Shown here: positions 38,501 to 45,197 of the stretch, in pieces
Layout: each line of letters opens with the position of its first letter
Position numbering within the stretch: the first letter of the stretch is position 1
IMG/VR virus record: IMGVR_UViG_3300004369_000731
Coordinates: 1-45,197 of that record
Reading direction: 5' to 3' (one strand)
Origin: a virus
Length of the DNA: 45,197 bases
The notes under the pieces: generated by a model
The model's input: only the letters and a program-made list of their open reading frames with translations
Database searches by the model: none
Told to the model about the DNA's origin: nothing
Translations under genes and position numbers: made by a program

Positions 38501-39074
38501 GGTTGTTAATCAAATTAAGAGTATTCGTCTTTTAGCGGTAGATCCTGCTTCTCATTCACTTGCTTGGTCAGTTGTCGATCTCGGATGGAACAAGTTCTCG
38601 GTAGTTGCAACCGGAAAGATTGACTTTAAATCTCAAAAAGAAGTCTCTAACAAGTTTTCAGCTATTAGGCAGGGTTTGAAAGAAGTATGCGAGGAACACA
38701 AACCGACACATGCCGCTATAGAGCAATCCGTCTATATTCAGAACTTTCAGTCAAGCAGGATTCTTTCTTATATTATTGGATACTCATGGGGGGTGTTGGA
38801 TGACTACTGTGGCGATGTTTGCGATATCAATCCTCTTATCTGGAAAAATAAAATTGGGTACAAGAACGTTTCCAAGGATGACAAAAAGGAAATTGAGAAG
38901 AAGTATGGGGCTAAGGGTCTTCAAAAAAGACTTACTGATGAGCGCAAGACTCGGGTGAAAAGAATCATTGAGGCTCAGGTGGGTTGTTCTACAGATGATG
39001 ACGACATAAACGACTCGCTGGGCATTGCGCTATGGTATTATGTAGATCGTGGCTACGGAACCGTACAAGGATAA
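38487..39074 (+). CDS. RuvC-like Holliday-junction resolvase
   Basis: The product is 195 aa; GAGG upstream of ATG 38487. An RNase H-like fold is indicated by the three acidic positions: D19 in LLAVDPASHSLAW, E79 in HAAIEQSVYIQNF and a C-terminal D-D-D-D-I-N-D-S-L-G-I-A-L where D-x-x-D-A/S-L-x-x-A is expected. The region IGYSWGVLDDYCGDVCDINPLIWKNKIG matches the RuvC stretch with Ser/Asn/P. It should cut four-way junctions produced by recombination or replication so the DNA can be packaged. Confidence 0.82.
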   Translation: MSIVRVVNQIKSIRLLAVDPASHSLAWSVVDLGWNKFSVVATGKIDFKSQKEVSNKFSAIRQGLKEVCEEHKPTHAAIEQSVYIQNFQSSRILSYIIGYSWGVLDDYCGDVCDINPLIWKNKIGYKNVSKDDKKEIEKKYGAKGLQKRLTDERKTRVKRIIEAQVGCSTDDDDINDSLGIALWYYVDRGYGTVQG

Positions 39075-39345
39075 GCAGTGGCTGTACGACCATTATGTCA
39101 AGCGTCGTATGAACTTAACGGATATCTGTAAGAGGCTTAAAGAGAGTTACAATATTGAGGTTACCCCTCAGGCAGTTTATAACTGGGTTAAAAAGTATGA
39201 TCTTCTTAAGTACAGAGGTAAAGGTCGAAATCTGGGTCAGACAAGCATGAGGAGGCCCAAGTCTCCAATGCAGCAGGCTGTAGAAAAGAAGCGTCGTGAG
39301 ATGCAAAAAATTAATAGACAAAGAAAGAAAGGTAGAGGAATTTGA
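39049..39345 (+). CDS. Helix-turn-helix DNA-binding protein
   Basis: The product is 98 aa from GTG 39049, overlapping the resolvase by 26 nt; no clear ribosome site. Residues ~8-50 read DKQWLYDHYVKRRMNLTDICKRL...VTPQAVYNWVKKYDLLKYRG, a homeodomain-like HTH of the kind found in transposase, resolvase and small-terminase proteins: a first helix with acidic-aromatic residues, then a second with AVYNWVKKY. A very basic tail follows (RRPKSPMQQAVEKKRREMQKINRQRKKGRGI). It probably binds DNA non-specifically through the tail and specifically via the HTH. The target is unknown. Confidence 0.65.
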   Translation: MATEPYKDKQWLYDHYVKRRMNLTDICKRLKESYNIEVTPQAVYNWVKKYDLLKYRGKGRNLGQTSMRRPKSPMQQAVEKKRREMQKINRQRKKGRGI

Positions 39346-40094
39346 GAAGATCTGTTAACACTAAAGATATTGCAACTTTTGCAAAGCTTGATATGATTTA
39401 CAATCAAGTTAGATTGTTGGAGGCTAAGCAGAATCAGACGGAGTATAAATGTCTTGGTTCTGGTAAGTGCTGTTCCATCGGTCTGAATATCCACATGGCT
39501 GAATGTGCAAGTATTGCTTTCAACCTTCGTCAGCAATATTATCTTTACATGGAAGATAAGGGCATGGATTATGCTGATGAATGGATGAGCAGCGTAGTTG
39601 ATGCTCTCAAGGAGGCCATGTATGATGAGGACTGGCAGGTCGGTGGTGAGACTACTCGCAAGTGTGTGTTCTTTAAGGATGGCTGCACGATCTATGGGTT
39701 CAGGCCGATGGTTTGTAGGACGTTCGGAACTATTAGCGCAGTTGATGATTATTGCCCTAGGATTAGAAATTCGCATGGTCAGATTGATTACTTTGCTGGT
39801 GAAGGTGTAAGAAAGATTATTACTGCTTTTCAGGATCTTCTGAAGGAGTACACATCAGATAAGCATGAGAATTACGATATGGTTGTCTACATGCCACTTG
39901 GTGTTCTTTCATTTCTTTTGACTACTGAAGAGTTGGAAGAGTTGTCTAAGAACACAGACGACAAGTTCTGGAAGGCTGTTCCTGGGTGGTTTAACTATAG
40001 AGTTCAGTACACGAAGGAGCATGGATACGATAGAGAGTACCTTAACGACCAGGCTGTTTCTATTGGTAAAAAGCTTGTATTCTCTGAGGAATAA
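39342..40094 (+). CDS. YkgJ-like cysteine-cluster protein
   Basis: The product is 250 aa from TTG 39342 (TTGA overlap; AGAGG upstream). Two Cys groups are visible: YKCLGSGKCCSIG (~35-47) and KCVFFKDGCTIYGFRPMVCRTFG (~106-128). This C-x5-C-C...C-x5-C-x-I/Y-x-x-R-P-x-x-C-R arrangement defines the YkgJ/UPF0153 family, thought to bind iron or zinc. The biochemical role is unknown even in bacteria. The C-terminal half is helical and acidic. It ends the tightly packed replication-recombination operon; the next 99 nt are non-coding. Confidence 0.75.
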   Translation: MRRSVNTKDIATFAKLDMIYNQVRLLEAKQNQTEYKCLGSGKCCSIGLNIHMAECASIAFNLRQQYYLYMEDKGMDYADEWMSSVVDALKEAMYDEDWQVGGETTRKCVFFKDGCTIYGFRPMVCRTFGTISAVDDYCPRIRNSHGQIDYFAGEGVRKIITAFQDLLKEYTSDKHENYDMVVYMPLGVLSFLLTTEELEELSKNTDDKFWKAVPGWFNYRVQYTKEHGYDREYLNDQAVSIGKKLVFSEE

Positions 40095-40104
40095 TTTTAA
40101 CAAA

Positions 40105-40128
40105 AACGATCAAACGATCACTAACGAT
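40105..40128 (+). repeat. Iteron-like AACGAT repeats
   Basis: AACGATCA occurs at 40105-40112 and 40113-40120, followed by AACGAT at 40123-40128. The three copies lie in the AT-rich 99-nt gap (40095-40193) after the replication operon. Such repeats may bind a repressor or initiator protein; a weak TTGAAC (40154-40159)/TATTTT (40175-40180) pair follows. Confidence 0.5.
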
Positions 40129-40193
40129 AAAAATATCTGATACCATACCTGCGTTGAACATTGTAGTCCCGATTTATTTTGAAGGGGGGTTGA

Positions 40194-40319
40194 ATGCAGA
40201 TAAAGATTGTTAACGAGACTTTAGAAAAAGTCTCTGAGAACGAATCTTTTACTATTTACAGAGTAATTGAAGATGCAGAACAAGATTTGCTGGAGAACGC
40301 TGTCGAAGAGCAAGGCTGA
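40194..40319 (+). CDS. 41-aa acidic micro-ORF overlapping the glycosyltransferase start
   Basis: ATG 40194 is preceded by GAAGGGGGG (40180-40188), the strongest ribosome site in the gap. The product, 41 aa, is acidic: MQIKIVNETLEKVSENESF and DAEQDLLENAVEEQG. It overlaps the glycosyltransferase gene by 47 nt in another frame. It might be a real small protein or a translated leader that delivers ribosomes to the downstream start, which lacks a good ribosome site of its own. Unknown function. Confidence 0.5.
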   Translation: MQIKIVNETLEKVSENESFTIYRVIEDAEQDLLENAVEEQG

Positions 40320-41340
40320 CGGCTACGGTTATGCGTCATGGAAGATCTCCTCTGGGTTGAGAGGCTTGGCAATGCCAGTCTTTTACCCAGAGGAACTTTC
40401 ATGTTATAAGGGCATTTCTGAGCGGAGCATAAATATCTCTCTTGATACAGGTCTTACCTATCAGTCCATACCTGACTTTGACAATATTGATATTATGATT
40501 AACAATACTTTGCCTGTTGATTATAAGATCACACCTTCTTACAACATTGGTTTTAGTTATTGGGAGACTGATACTTTGCCTCCTAGCTGGAAATCAAGAA
40601 TTTTAGAGTGCGATGAGGTATGGACTACTTCATCTTGGGCTAGAGATGTGTTCATTAACAATACTGGCCACAGTAATGTTCATTCTTTTGATCTTGGTGT
40701 TAACACTGAAATATTCCAGCCGAGTTTAGAAACTGTCTCGGATAAAGGTTTTATTTTTACTCATGTTGGAAGTCCTTCACTAAGAAAAAACACACAAATG
40801 GCAGTTGATGCTTTTGTTAAGACTTTTGGAACTAATAAGGACTTCAAGCTGATTATCAAGTCAATTGGTCCTCCTGATGCTAGGTATCGTGTGGGCGGGA
40901 TGAATTTGGGTGCTATTTCTCAGCGTCCTAGGATTGAGGTAATAGATTATGAGATTTCAGAGCATGAACTTGCTGATTTGTATAGAAAGACTGATTGTTT
41001 GATTTACCCAACAATGGGTGAGGGGTGGGGCATGATACCATTTAATGCTATTGCATGTGGTACGCCTACTATTTGTACGAATGCTACTGCTTGCACCGAG
41101 TACGCGGAAATGTCCGTACCTTTAGATTTTACTTGGTCTAGTCAAGGTACTTCTGGTATTTATGCTGGCGGCAAATGGGCTTATCCAGACTTTGATGATC
41201 TATGTGATAAGATGAGGTACGTTGTAGATAATTACGATCAAGTTAAGCAGAAGACGTTAAAATCTGCTAAAATTATTCATAAGGAATATTCTTGGGATAG
41301 AGTAATCCAACGCTACAAGGAGCGTCTGTGTCAGATATAG
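40273..41340 (+). CDS. GT-B glycosyltransferase (GT4-like)
   Basis: The product is 355 aa from ATG 40273; TTG 40267 is possible, and neither has a clear ribosome site. The C-terminal half has the GT4 pattern: FTHVGSPSLRKNTQMAVDAF (G-x-x-x-x-K-N), KLIIKSIG, VIDYEISEHELADLYRKTDCLIYPT, and EGWGMIPFNAIACGTPTI (~250-267), where E-G-x-G...A-x-A-C-G-T-P is the nucleotide-sugar-binding motif. The N-terminal half is an acceptor-type domain with YWETDTLPPSW and WTTSSWARDVF. It transfers a sugar to an unknown acceptor, possibly DNA, a tail protein or a host glycan. The other glycosyltransferase lies at the end of the window. Confidence 0.82.
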   Translation: MQNKICWRTLSKSKADGYGYASWKISSGLRGLAMPVFYPEELSCYKGISERSINISLDTGLTYQSIPDFDNIDIMINNTLPVDYKITPSYNIGFSYWETDTLPPSWKSRILECDEVWTTSSWARDVFINNTGHSNVHSFDLGVNTEIFQPSLETVSDKGFIFTHVGSPSLRKNTQMAVDAFVKTFGTNKDFKLIIKSIGPPDARYRVGGMNLGAISQRPRIEVIDYEISEHELADLYRKTDCLIYPTMGEGWGMIPFNAIACGTPTICTNATACTEYAEMSVPLDFTWSSQGTSGIYAGGKWAYPDFDDLCDKMRYVVDNYDQVKQKTLKSAKIIHKEYSWDRVIQRYKERLCQI

Positions 41341-41912
41341 AGCCTACTGCGAAGCCTGCAATTGTTAGCATTATTAGGGATATCGAAGAAGCCGGAATTC
41401 TTCACATCAAAGGCTACAGCAATCATGAGATTGCATCTTTACTATCTGTAAACGTTAACAAGGTAAAAGAATATATTGGAGAGTACAAGAAGCTAATACA
41501 ACACCAGGCTGATCAAGATCCTTATTTTCTTGAAAAGTTACAATACAACACCATTAAGGCTCTTGATGAGTTTGATCAAATTAGCAAGGAAGCGTGGGAG
41601 ACTGTTTCTATTGCTACAGATCATGGAATGATTGCCCAGAGAATTCAGGCTCTCAAACTTGCCGGTGACATTGCAACCAAGAAGGCTCAGTTGCATAAGT
41701 TGATGAGTACTGCTAACAACGCTGACGCTGATTATATTCAACGAATGCAGAAGGCTGAGAACGTTAATCAGATACTGTCAAAAGTTCTACGCGATGTTAT
41801 TTCTAAGTATCCAGAAATTGCAGAAGAGGTTCGCAAAGAACTTGCTGTTGCTTTTGAGATCATGTCCGAGACTGAAGTTGAAGAAGAATCGGTTGTCGTA
41901 GAAAAGTACTAG
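41328..41912 (+). CDS. terS: Terminase small subunit candidate
   Basis: The product is 194 aa from GTG 41328, AAGGAG 7 nt upstream, overlapping the glycosyltransferase by 13 nt. An HTH is likely near residues 26-55 (LHIKGYSNHEIASLLSVNVNKVKEYIGEYKKL); the remaining protein is helical with coiled-coil character (FLEKLQYNTIKALDEFDQ, LKLAGDIATKKAQLHKLM) and an acidic C-terminus. DNA-binding HTH followed by an oligomerising helical region, and direct linkage to the large terminase gene, are the reasons for the call. Confidence 0.62.
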   Translation: MSDIEPTAKPAIVSIIRDIEEAGILHIKGYSNHEIASLLSVNVNKVKEYIGEYKKLIQHQADQDPYFLEKLQYNTIKALDEFDQISKEAWETVSIATDHGMIAQRIQALKLAGDIATKKAQLHKLMSTANNADADYIQRMQKAENVNQILSKVLRDVISKYPEIAEEVRKELAVAFEIMSETEVEEESVVVEKY

Positions 41913-41970
41913 GCCAGCCGATTGAGGGTTGGTGCTCAAATAAAGGTTTTAAAAAGAGTTAAGAGAGAAA

Positions 41971-43698
41971 ATGTCAGACATCTTTGGTATCAATCTAGAA
42001 CTGAAAGACTTCGACCGTCTTCTAAAGCAAGAAGATCTGGAAGAAGAGCCTGTTTCTATTCAGACTTTTGTTCAGGATAGAAAGTATCTTGGGCTACCAG
42101 AACTATCCCCTATTCAGTTAGAGATCGTGCGCCATAGCACGCAGATATTCAAAGAGAAGACGCTACAGAAGCTCTATGGTGAAGAGGCTGGCACTGAGTG
42201 GTATAACAAATATACCGACAATGAAGTTATCTGCATGTTAGGTAAAGGTAGCGGTAAGGATCACTGCGCACGTATTTCAATCGCTTATACGGCGTATTTG
42301 CTTCATTGTCTTAGAGATCCGTTGTCGTACTTCGGTAAGGCGAATGGTGTCTATATTGACCTCCTGAACCTCGCTGTGAACGCTCAGCAGGCGCAGAGGG
42401 TTTTCTTTGAACCATTGAAGAACCTTATGCTGTCTTCGCCTTTCTTTAATGACGTTGGGTTTGAACCGAGAGTTTCTGAAATCTTTTTCTTCTCTAGACC
42501 GGTGAGATGTTTCTCTGGTCACTCTGAAAGTGAAGGTTGGGAAGGTTACGAAGTATTGACTGTAATCCTTGACGAAATTGCTGCGTTCAAGACTGATGCA
42601 GAGTTGCGAGGAGAAGTTAGGTCTAAGGGTTCGGCGTCAGCAATTTATAATATGAGTAAGTTGTCTGTCATGTCTCGTTTCCCCGAAGTTGGGAAAGTTA
42701 TTCTTCTTTCATTCCCGCGTTACAAAGGTGACTTTATTCAGACAAGATTTATCAATGCGAATGAGAAGAATGAGCCTAAGACTTGGACTATCAAAGCTGC
42801 TACATGGGAAGTTAATCCAACTATTGAGAGGCATCAGTTGGAGTCAGAATACATTCGTAATCCGATTGAGGCTAGGGCTAGATTTGAGTGTGAGCCGCCT
42901 AACATGGAAGATGCATACTTCCGTGATCCTGAACTAGTTAGGAAAGCTTTTAATTACGCGGATAGCCCAGTTGATGAAGATGATGGTTCTTTTAAAAAGT
43001 GGTTTAATGGGACTGATGGTCGAACAAGATTCATTCATGTGGACCTCGCTTTGAAACGAGATAGGGCTGCTTTGTGTATGGTACATAGTCCAGGAATGAA
43101 AGAGATTCAGACTTCAATAGGAGTTGAGAGACTCCCTGTAGTCAACATGGATCTTGTTTACTCTTGGGAAGCTAGTGTTGGAAATGAAATCAACTTTGCT
43201 TCAGTAAGACAGTTGATTGTTGATTTGTGTCGCAAGTTTGATGTTGCTCTTGTTACATTCGACCGCTGGCAGTCTGTTGAGATGATTCAGTCACTTAAGG
43301 CTCAGGGTATCAACGCGGACTTTCATAGCGTAAAGAAGACAGACTATGACACTCTTCTAACAGCGATTTATGACACTAGGTTGCGAGGTTATTGGAATGA
43401 GATTCTTGTGGAGGAAGAGTTATTAAAGCTGAGATTGTTCGGTAATAACAAGATTGATCACCCCGCTACTGGTTCTAAGGACTTGGCTGACGCTCTTGCT
43501 GGGGCTACTGCGTCTTGTGTAAAAAATATTGCGATTACTGAGGAAGTGGACATTGAAATAATGTATCCTAATAAGGAATACGATTTCGATGAAGATGTTC
43601 CAGAGTTTGGAACCGTGAGAAGGTTCAATGCTGGCACAGGTGAATTCGAAAACGGTTTTGATAAGAAAGAAGGTGGGTTATGGCTAGAAAGTCTGTAA
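41971..43698 (+). CDS. terL: Terminase large subunit
   Basis: The product is 575 aa. The ATPase domain has a Walker A-like MLGKGSGKD (~89-97; Asp where Ser/Thr is usual), Walker B LTVILDEIAAF (~195-206) with the catalytic Glu, and a coupling region YNMSKLSVMSRFPEVGK. The nuclease domain has FIHVDLALKRDRAALCMVH (~354), FDRWQS (~430) and KDLADALAGA (~503), supplying the Asp residues of an RNase H-like nuclease. It cuts and pumps DNA into the procapsid. Portal and capsid genes, usually next, are not found downstream within the window, where two small genes and a terminator follow. Confidence 0.9.
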   Translation: MSDIFGINLELKDFDRLLKQEDLEEEPVSIQTFVQDRKYLGLPELSPIQLEIVRHSTQIFKEKTLQKLYGEEAGTEWYNKYTDNEVICMLGKGSGKDHCARISIAYTAYLLHCLRDPLSYFGKANGVYIDLLNLAVNAQQAQRVFFEPLKNLMLSSPFFNDVGFEPRVSEIFFFSRPVRCFSGHSESEGWEGYEVLTVILDEIAAFKTDAELRGEVRSKGSASAIYNMSKLSVMSRFPEVGKVILLSFPRYKGDFIQTRFINANEKNEPKTWTIKAATWEVNPTIERHQLESEYIRNPIEARARFECEPPNMEDAYFRDPELVRKAFNYADSPVDEDDGSFKKWFNGTDGRTRFIHVDLALKRDRAALCMVHSPGMKEIQTSIGVERLPVVNMDLVYSWEASVGNEINFASVRQLIVDLCRKFDVALVTFDRWQSVEMIQSLKAQGINADFHSVKKTDYDTLLTAIYDTRLRGYWNEILVEEELLKLRLFGNNKIDHPATGSKDLADALAGATASCVKNIAITEEVDIEIMYPNKEYDFDEDVPEFGTVRRFNAGTGEFENGFDKKEGGLWLESL

Positions 43699-43874
43699 AC
43701 ATTCAGGAATTGACTCAGGTTGATCCGCAAGCGATTATTTCTTCACTTGCTCAAGAAAATGCCTCGCTTCGTCTTGACCTTTTGATCAAGCAGTCTGTGA
43801 TAGATAAGATGGCTAATTTGATCAAGGAGCTGGCTGATGATTCTGATGAAGACTTGGATAACGGCTCGTTCTAA
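43680..43874 (+). CDS. Small coiled-coil protein, unknown
   Basis: The product is 64 aa from ATG 43680, AAGGTGG just upstream, overlapping the terminase gene by 19 nt. Residues ~18-52 form heptad-like helix (AIISSLAQENASLRLDLLIKQ, then VIDKMANLIKELAD), and the C-terminus is acidic (DDSDEDLDNGSF). It could assist packaging or dimerise with another small protein. No family recognised. Confidence 0.6.
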   Translation: MARKSVNIQELTQVDPQAIISSLAQENASLRLDLLIKQSVIDKMANLIKELADDSDEDLDNGSF

Positions 43875-43902
43875 AGACTGTTGCGCCCTGAGATGAGTCT
43901 TT
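43873..43902 (+). terminator. Weak stem-loop after coiled-coil gene
   Basis: AAAGACT (43873-43879) pairs with AGTCTTT (43896-43902) around a 16-nt loop, followed by AAAAAG and TTTT. The stem is short and A/T-rich; terminator activity is uncertain. Confidence 0.3.
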
Positions 43903-43979
43903 AAAAAGTTTTCTGGAATCTTTTTGCTACTGCAACGACGGCTCGTCAGGGACGATACAATAGGTGCCACTAGGAAGAA

Positions 43980-43996
43980 CGACCGATGGCCGGTCG
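43980..43996 (+). other. Leader hairpin before gene 44023
   Basis: CGACCG (43980-43985) pairs with CGGTCG (43991-43996) around ATGGC. It lies 18 nt before the AGGAG of the gene at 44023 and downstream of a weak TACAAT (43956-43961). It may stabilise the transcript. Confidence 0.4.
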
Positions 43997-44022
43997 GGAC
44001 TAGTGTTCAACAGGAGAACAAT

Positions 44023-44370
44023 ATGTTCAACATTCAGAAGGTAGATCATTTCCCTGAGATTACCCGTGAGGGTAGAGTTTCGGAAGAACTTCAGGCAATT
44101 GTTGATTGCTTGACTGCTTCCGCTACTAACGGTGAGCGTTTCTGCATTGAGGGAATTGAGGCAGGTAATGCTTACAATTCGATGCAACAGCGTATTCGTG
44201 CGCAGGCTAAGAAGTTGGGTTACAAGGTTATCATTCGTTTTGATAAGAATGAGAACAAGCTTTACTTCAAGGCGACTAGCGCAACTGGTAGCGCAAAGGT
44301 TCCGACTACTGGTGTGACTGCTTATGAGGCTGGTGCTAAGACCTCAAAGCGTACCGCTAACGCTTCCTGA
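44023..44370 (+). CDS. Small abundant-type protein, unknown
   Basis: The product is 115 aa from ATG 44023 with AGGAG 7 nt upstream; a longer frame start at 43924 has no support. It has an acidic-hydrophobic first half (VDHFPEITREGRVSEELQAIVDCLTASATN), then basic helix-strand-strand (YNSMQQRIRAQAKKLGYKVIIRFDKNENKLYFKATS), and an Ala/Thr/Lys tail. This could be a small DNA-binding or virion-associated protein. The monocistronic arrangement, a leader hairpin and a strong double terminator suggest high expression. No function can be named. Confidence 0.65.
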   Translation: MFNIQKVDHFPEITREGRVSEELQAIVDCLTASATNGERFCIEGIEAGNAYNSMQQRIRAQAKKLGYKVIIRFDKNENKLYFKATSATGSAKVPTTGVTAYEAGAKTSKRTANAS

Positions 44371-44380
44371 TAACGTAAAT

Positions 44381-44398
44381 AAAAACCTAAAGGTTTTT
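44381..44398 (+). terminator. A/U hairpin, first of a terminator pair
   Basis: AAAAACCT (44381-44388) pairs with AGGTTTTT (44391-44398). Run of T closes the stem. It begins 10 nt after the stop of the gene at 44023. Confidence 0.55.
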
Positions 44399-44399
44399 G

Positions 44400-44429
44400 A
44401 CCCCCGGCGCAAGCCGGGGGTTTTTTTTT
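44400..44429 (+). terminator. Strong rho-independent terminator with GCAA tetraloop
   Basis: CCCCCGGC (44401-44408) pairs with GCCGGGGG (44413-44420) around GCAA, a GNRA tetraloop, and nine T residues follow (44421-44429). This is the best terminator in the window. The promoter TGCTATAAT starts at its last T. Confidence 0.9.
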
Positions 44430-44437
44430 GCTATAAT
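44429..44437 (+). promoter_or_regulatory. Extended -10 (TGCTATAAT) abutting the terminator
   Basis: TGCTATAAT overlaps the final T of the terminator tract and lies 6 nt before the GTG at 44444. The gene it serves has no ribosome site and is probably leaderless. Confidence 0.6.
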
Positions 44438-44443
44438 TTCGGT

Positions 44444-45197
44444 GTGCTCGAAAGAACAGAACAAAAGATTGAAATTAGCCATGACCAAGTTTCTGGATGG
44501 CATCCATTAATTGCTGTACCTTGTTACGATCAACAAGTGACCGAACCTTTCTATATGTCGTCCATAAAGATGGCGATGGGGTTTAAAGAGATTGGTCTTA
44601 ATTTTGCGATAAGCACTATTTCTGATTCTCTCATAAACCGTGCAAGAAACAATCTTATTGCTAAGTTCATGTCAAATCCAGAGTTTACTCACATAATGTT
44701 TATAGATGCAGACATTGGTTTTGATTATGAAGACATCATAAAGCTTCTGTGGCACGACAAGGAAATTATTACAGGCTCTTACCCGATTAAGTCAATTAGG
44801 TGGCATAAAGTCTCTGATTTAGTCAAGTCAGGAATAGAACCAAAAGATCTTCTTGCTAAAAGTTTGAGGTATGTTGTCAATCCAGTAAAGAATAACAAGG
44901 GTGTTGTTCAGGTTGATAATGGTGCTATCAATATTTATGACGCGGGTACTGGGTTCATGTTGATTCAGCGTAGTGTCATTGAGAAGATGATTAGAGAATA
45001 TCCGCATCTCAAGTTTAGAGATGATACTGGTTCACTTTCTGAAGAGGAAAAGAAGTGGACGTATGCTTTCTTCAATTCTTACATTGATTCTGATGGCCGG
45101 TTCCTATCAGAAGATTATGGTTTCTGTAGGTACTGGCAAGATATTGACGGTGACGTTTGGGTCGATCCAAGTATTGATATGTTACACCTGGGTAGGA
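44444..45197 (+). CDS. GT-A glycosyltransferase (3' end beyond window)
   Basis: The frame is open from GTG 44444 to the window end, 251 codons. There is no Shine-Dalgarno sequence, but a TATAAT ends 6 nt before the GTG, so a leaderless transcript is likely. Residues ~20-100 match a GT-A fold: LIAVPCYDQQVTEPF, INRARNNLIAKF and THIMFIDADIGF, with D88-A-D90 as the metal-binding D-x-D. A later aromatic motif near DAGTGFMLIQRSVIEKM resembles the region that follows the D-x-D in this family. A sugar is probably transferred to a phage or host acceptor. It may act with the GT4-like enzyme and the FkbM methyltransferase. Confidence 0.8.
   Translation, partial: MLERTEQKIEISHDQVSGWHPLIAVPCYDQQVTEPFYMSSIKMAMGFKEIGLNFAISTISDSLINRARNNLIAKFMSNPEFTHIMFIDADIGFDYEDIIKLLWHDKEIITGSYPIKSIRWHKVSDLVKSGIEPKDLLAKSLRYVVNPVKNNKGVVQVDNGAINIYDAGTGFMLIQRSVIEKMIREYPHLKFRDDTGSLSEEEKKWTYAFFNSYIDSDGRFLSEDYGFCRYWQDIDGDVWVDPSIDMLHLGR

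Overview
The window is one contiguous piece of a tailed double-stranded DNA phage with siphovirus-like genes: a tape measure, a tail tube protein, tail assembly chaperones and no sheath gene. Every gene I can support is on the + strand. Most are packed end to end with 1-30 nt overlaps (ATGA, GTGA, TGATG and TAATG junctions). I found no tRNA, rRNA, CRISPR array, integrase or insertion sequence. The host is most likely an actinobacterium of modest GC content. The evidence is a WhiB-type iron-sulfur regulator (26199-26498), a family confined to Actinobacteria and their phages; several genes that look leaderless; and a secreted protein with long Thr-rich linkers of a style I associate with Acidimicrobiia and relatives. 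The host call is inference.

Layout: (1) 1-4282, end of a glycine-rich tail or receptor protein, then a lysis-like group (M15-like endolysin with two peptidoglycan-binding repeats, a small membrane protein), a staphylococcal-nuclease-like enzyme, a 696-aa secreted Thr-rich protein and another small membrane protein. (2) 4309-8301, a very Cys-rich micro-ORF, then neck genes, tail tube, a terminator with a -10-like element in its apex, and the chaperone pair with a canonical CCCAAAT -1 frameshift site. (3) 8349-23440, a 2237-aa tape measure, baseplate and minor tail proteins (one with eighteen exact 20-residue repeats, one with PA14-like and LamG-like domains), a fibre, a holin candidate and another tail protein. 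(4) 23440-26498, HNH nuclease, metallophosphoesterase, small membrane protein, zinc-ribbon protein, MerR-like and WhiB-like regulators. (5) 26437-40094, replication and recombination: DnaB-like helicase, primase, ssDNA-binding protein, nucleotidase, cytosine methyltransferase, DnaE-type polymerase, FkbM methyltransferase, RecA-like ATPase, Cas4-like nuclease, RuvC-like resolvase, YkgJ-like Cys-cluster protein. (6) 40105-45197, iteron-like repeats, GT-B glycosyltransferase, terminase small candidate and large subunit, two small proteins, a double terminator and a truncated GT-A glycosyltransferase. Portal, protease and major capsid genes are not here and presumably lie outside the window.

The genes describe a largely self-sufficient lytic-type replication module (own polymerase, primase, helicase, SSB, recombinase and resolvase), with two host-style DNA-binding regulators placed between tail and replication genes. 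Recurrent extended -10 elements (TGnTAnnnT) appear to punctuate the transcription units.

Most unusual: a 117-codon reading frame nested in the +1 frame of the cytosine methyltransferase, with its own Shine-Dalgarno sequence and a base-composition change that coincides with its limits; a 25-codon ORF with nine cysteines just ahead of the neck genes; the terminator with an embedded -10; and the indel-free 20-residue repeat array.
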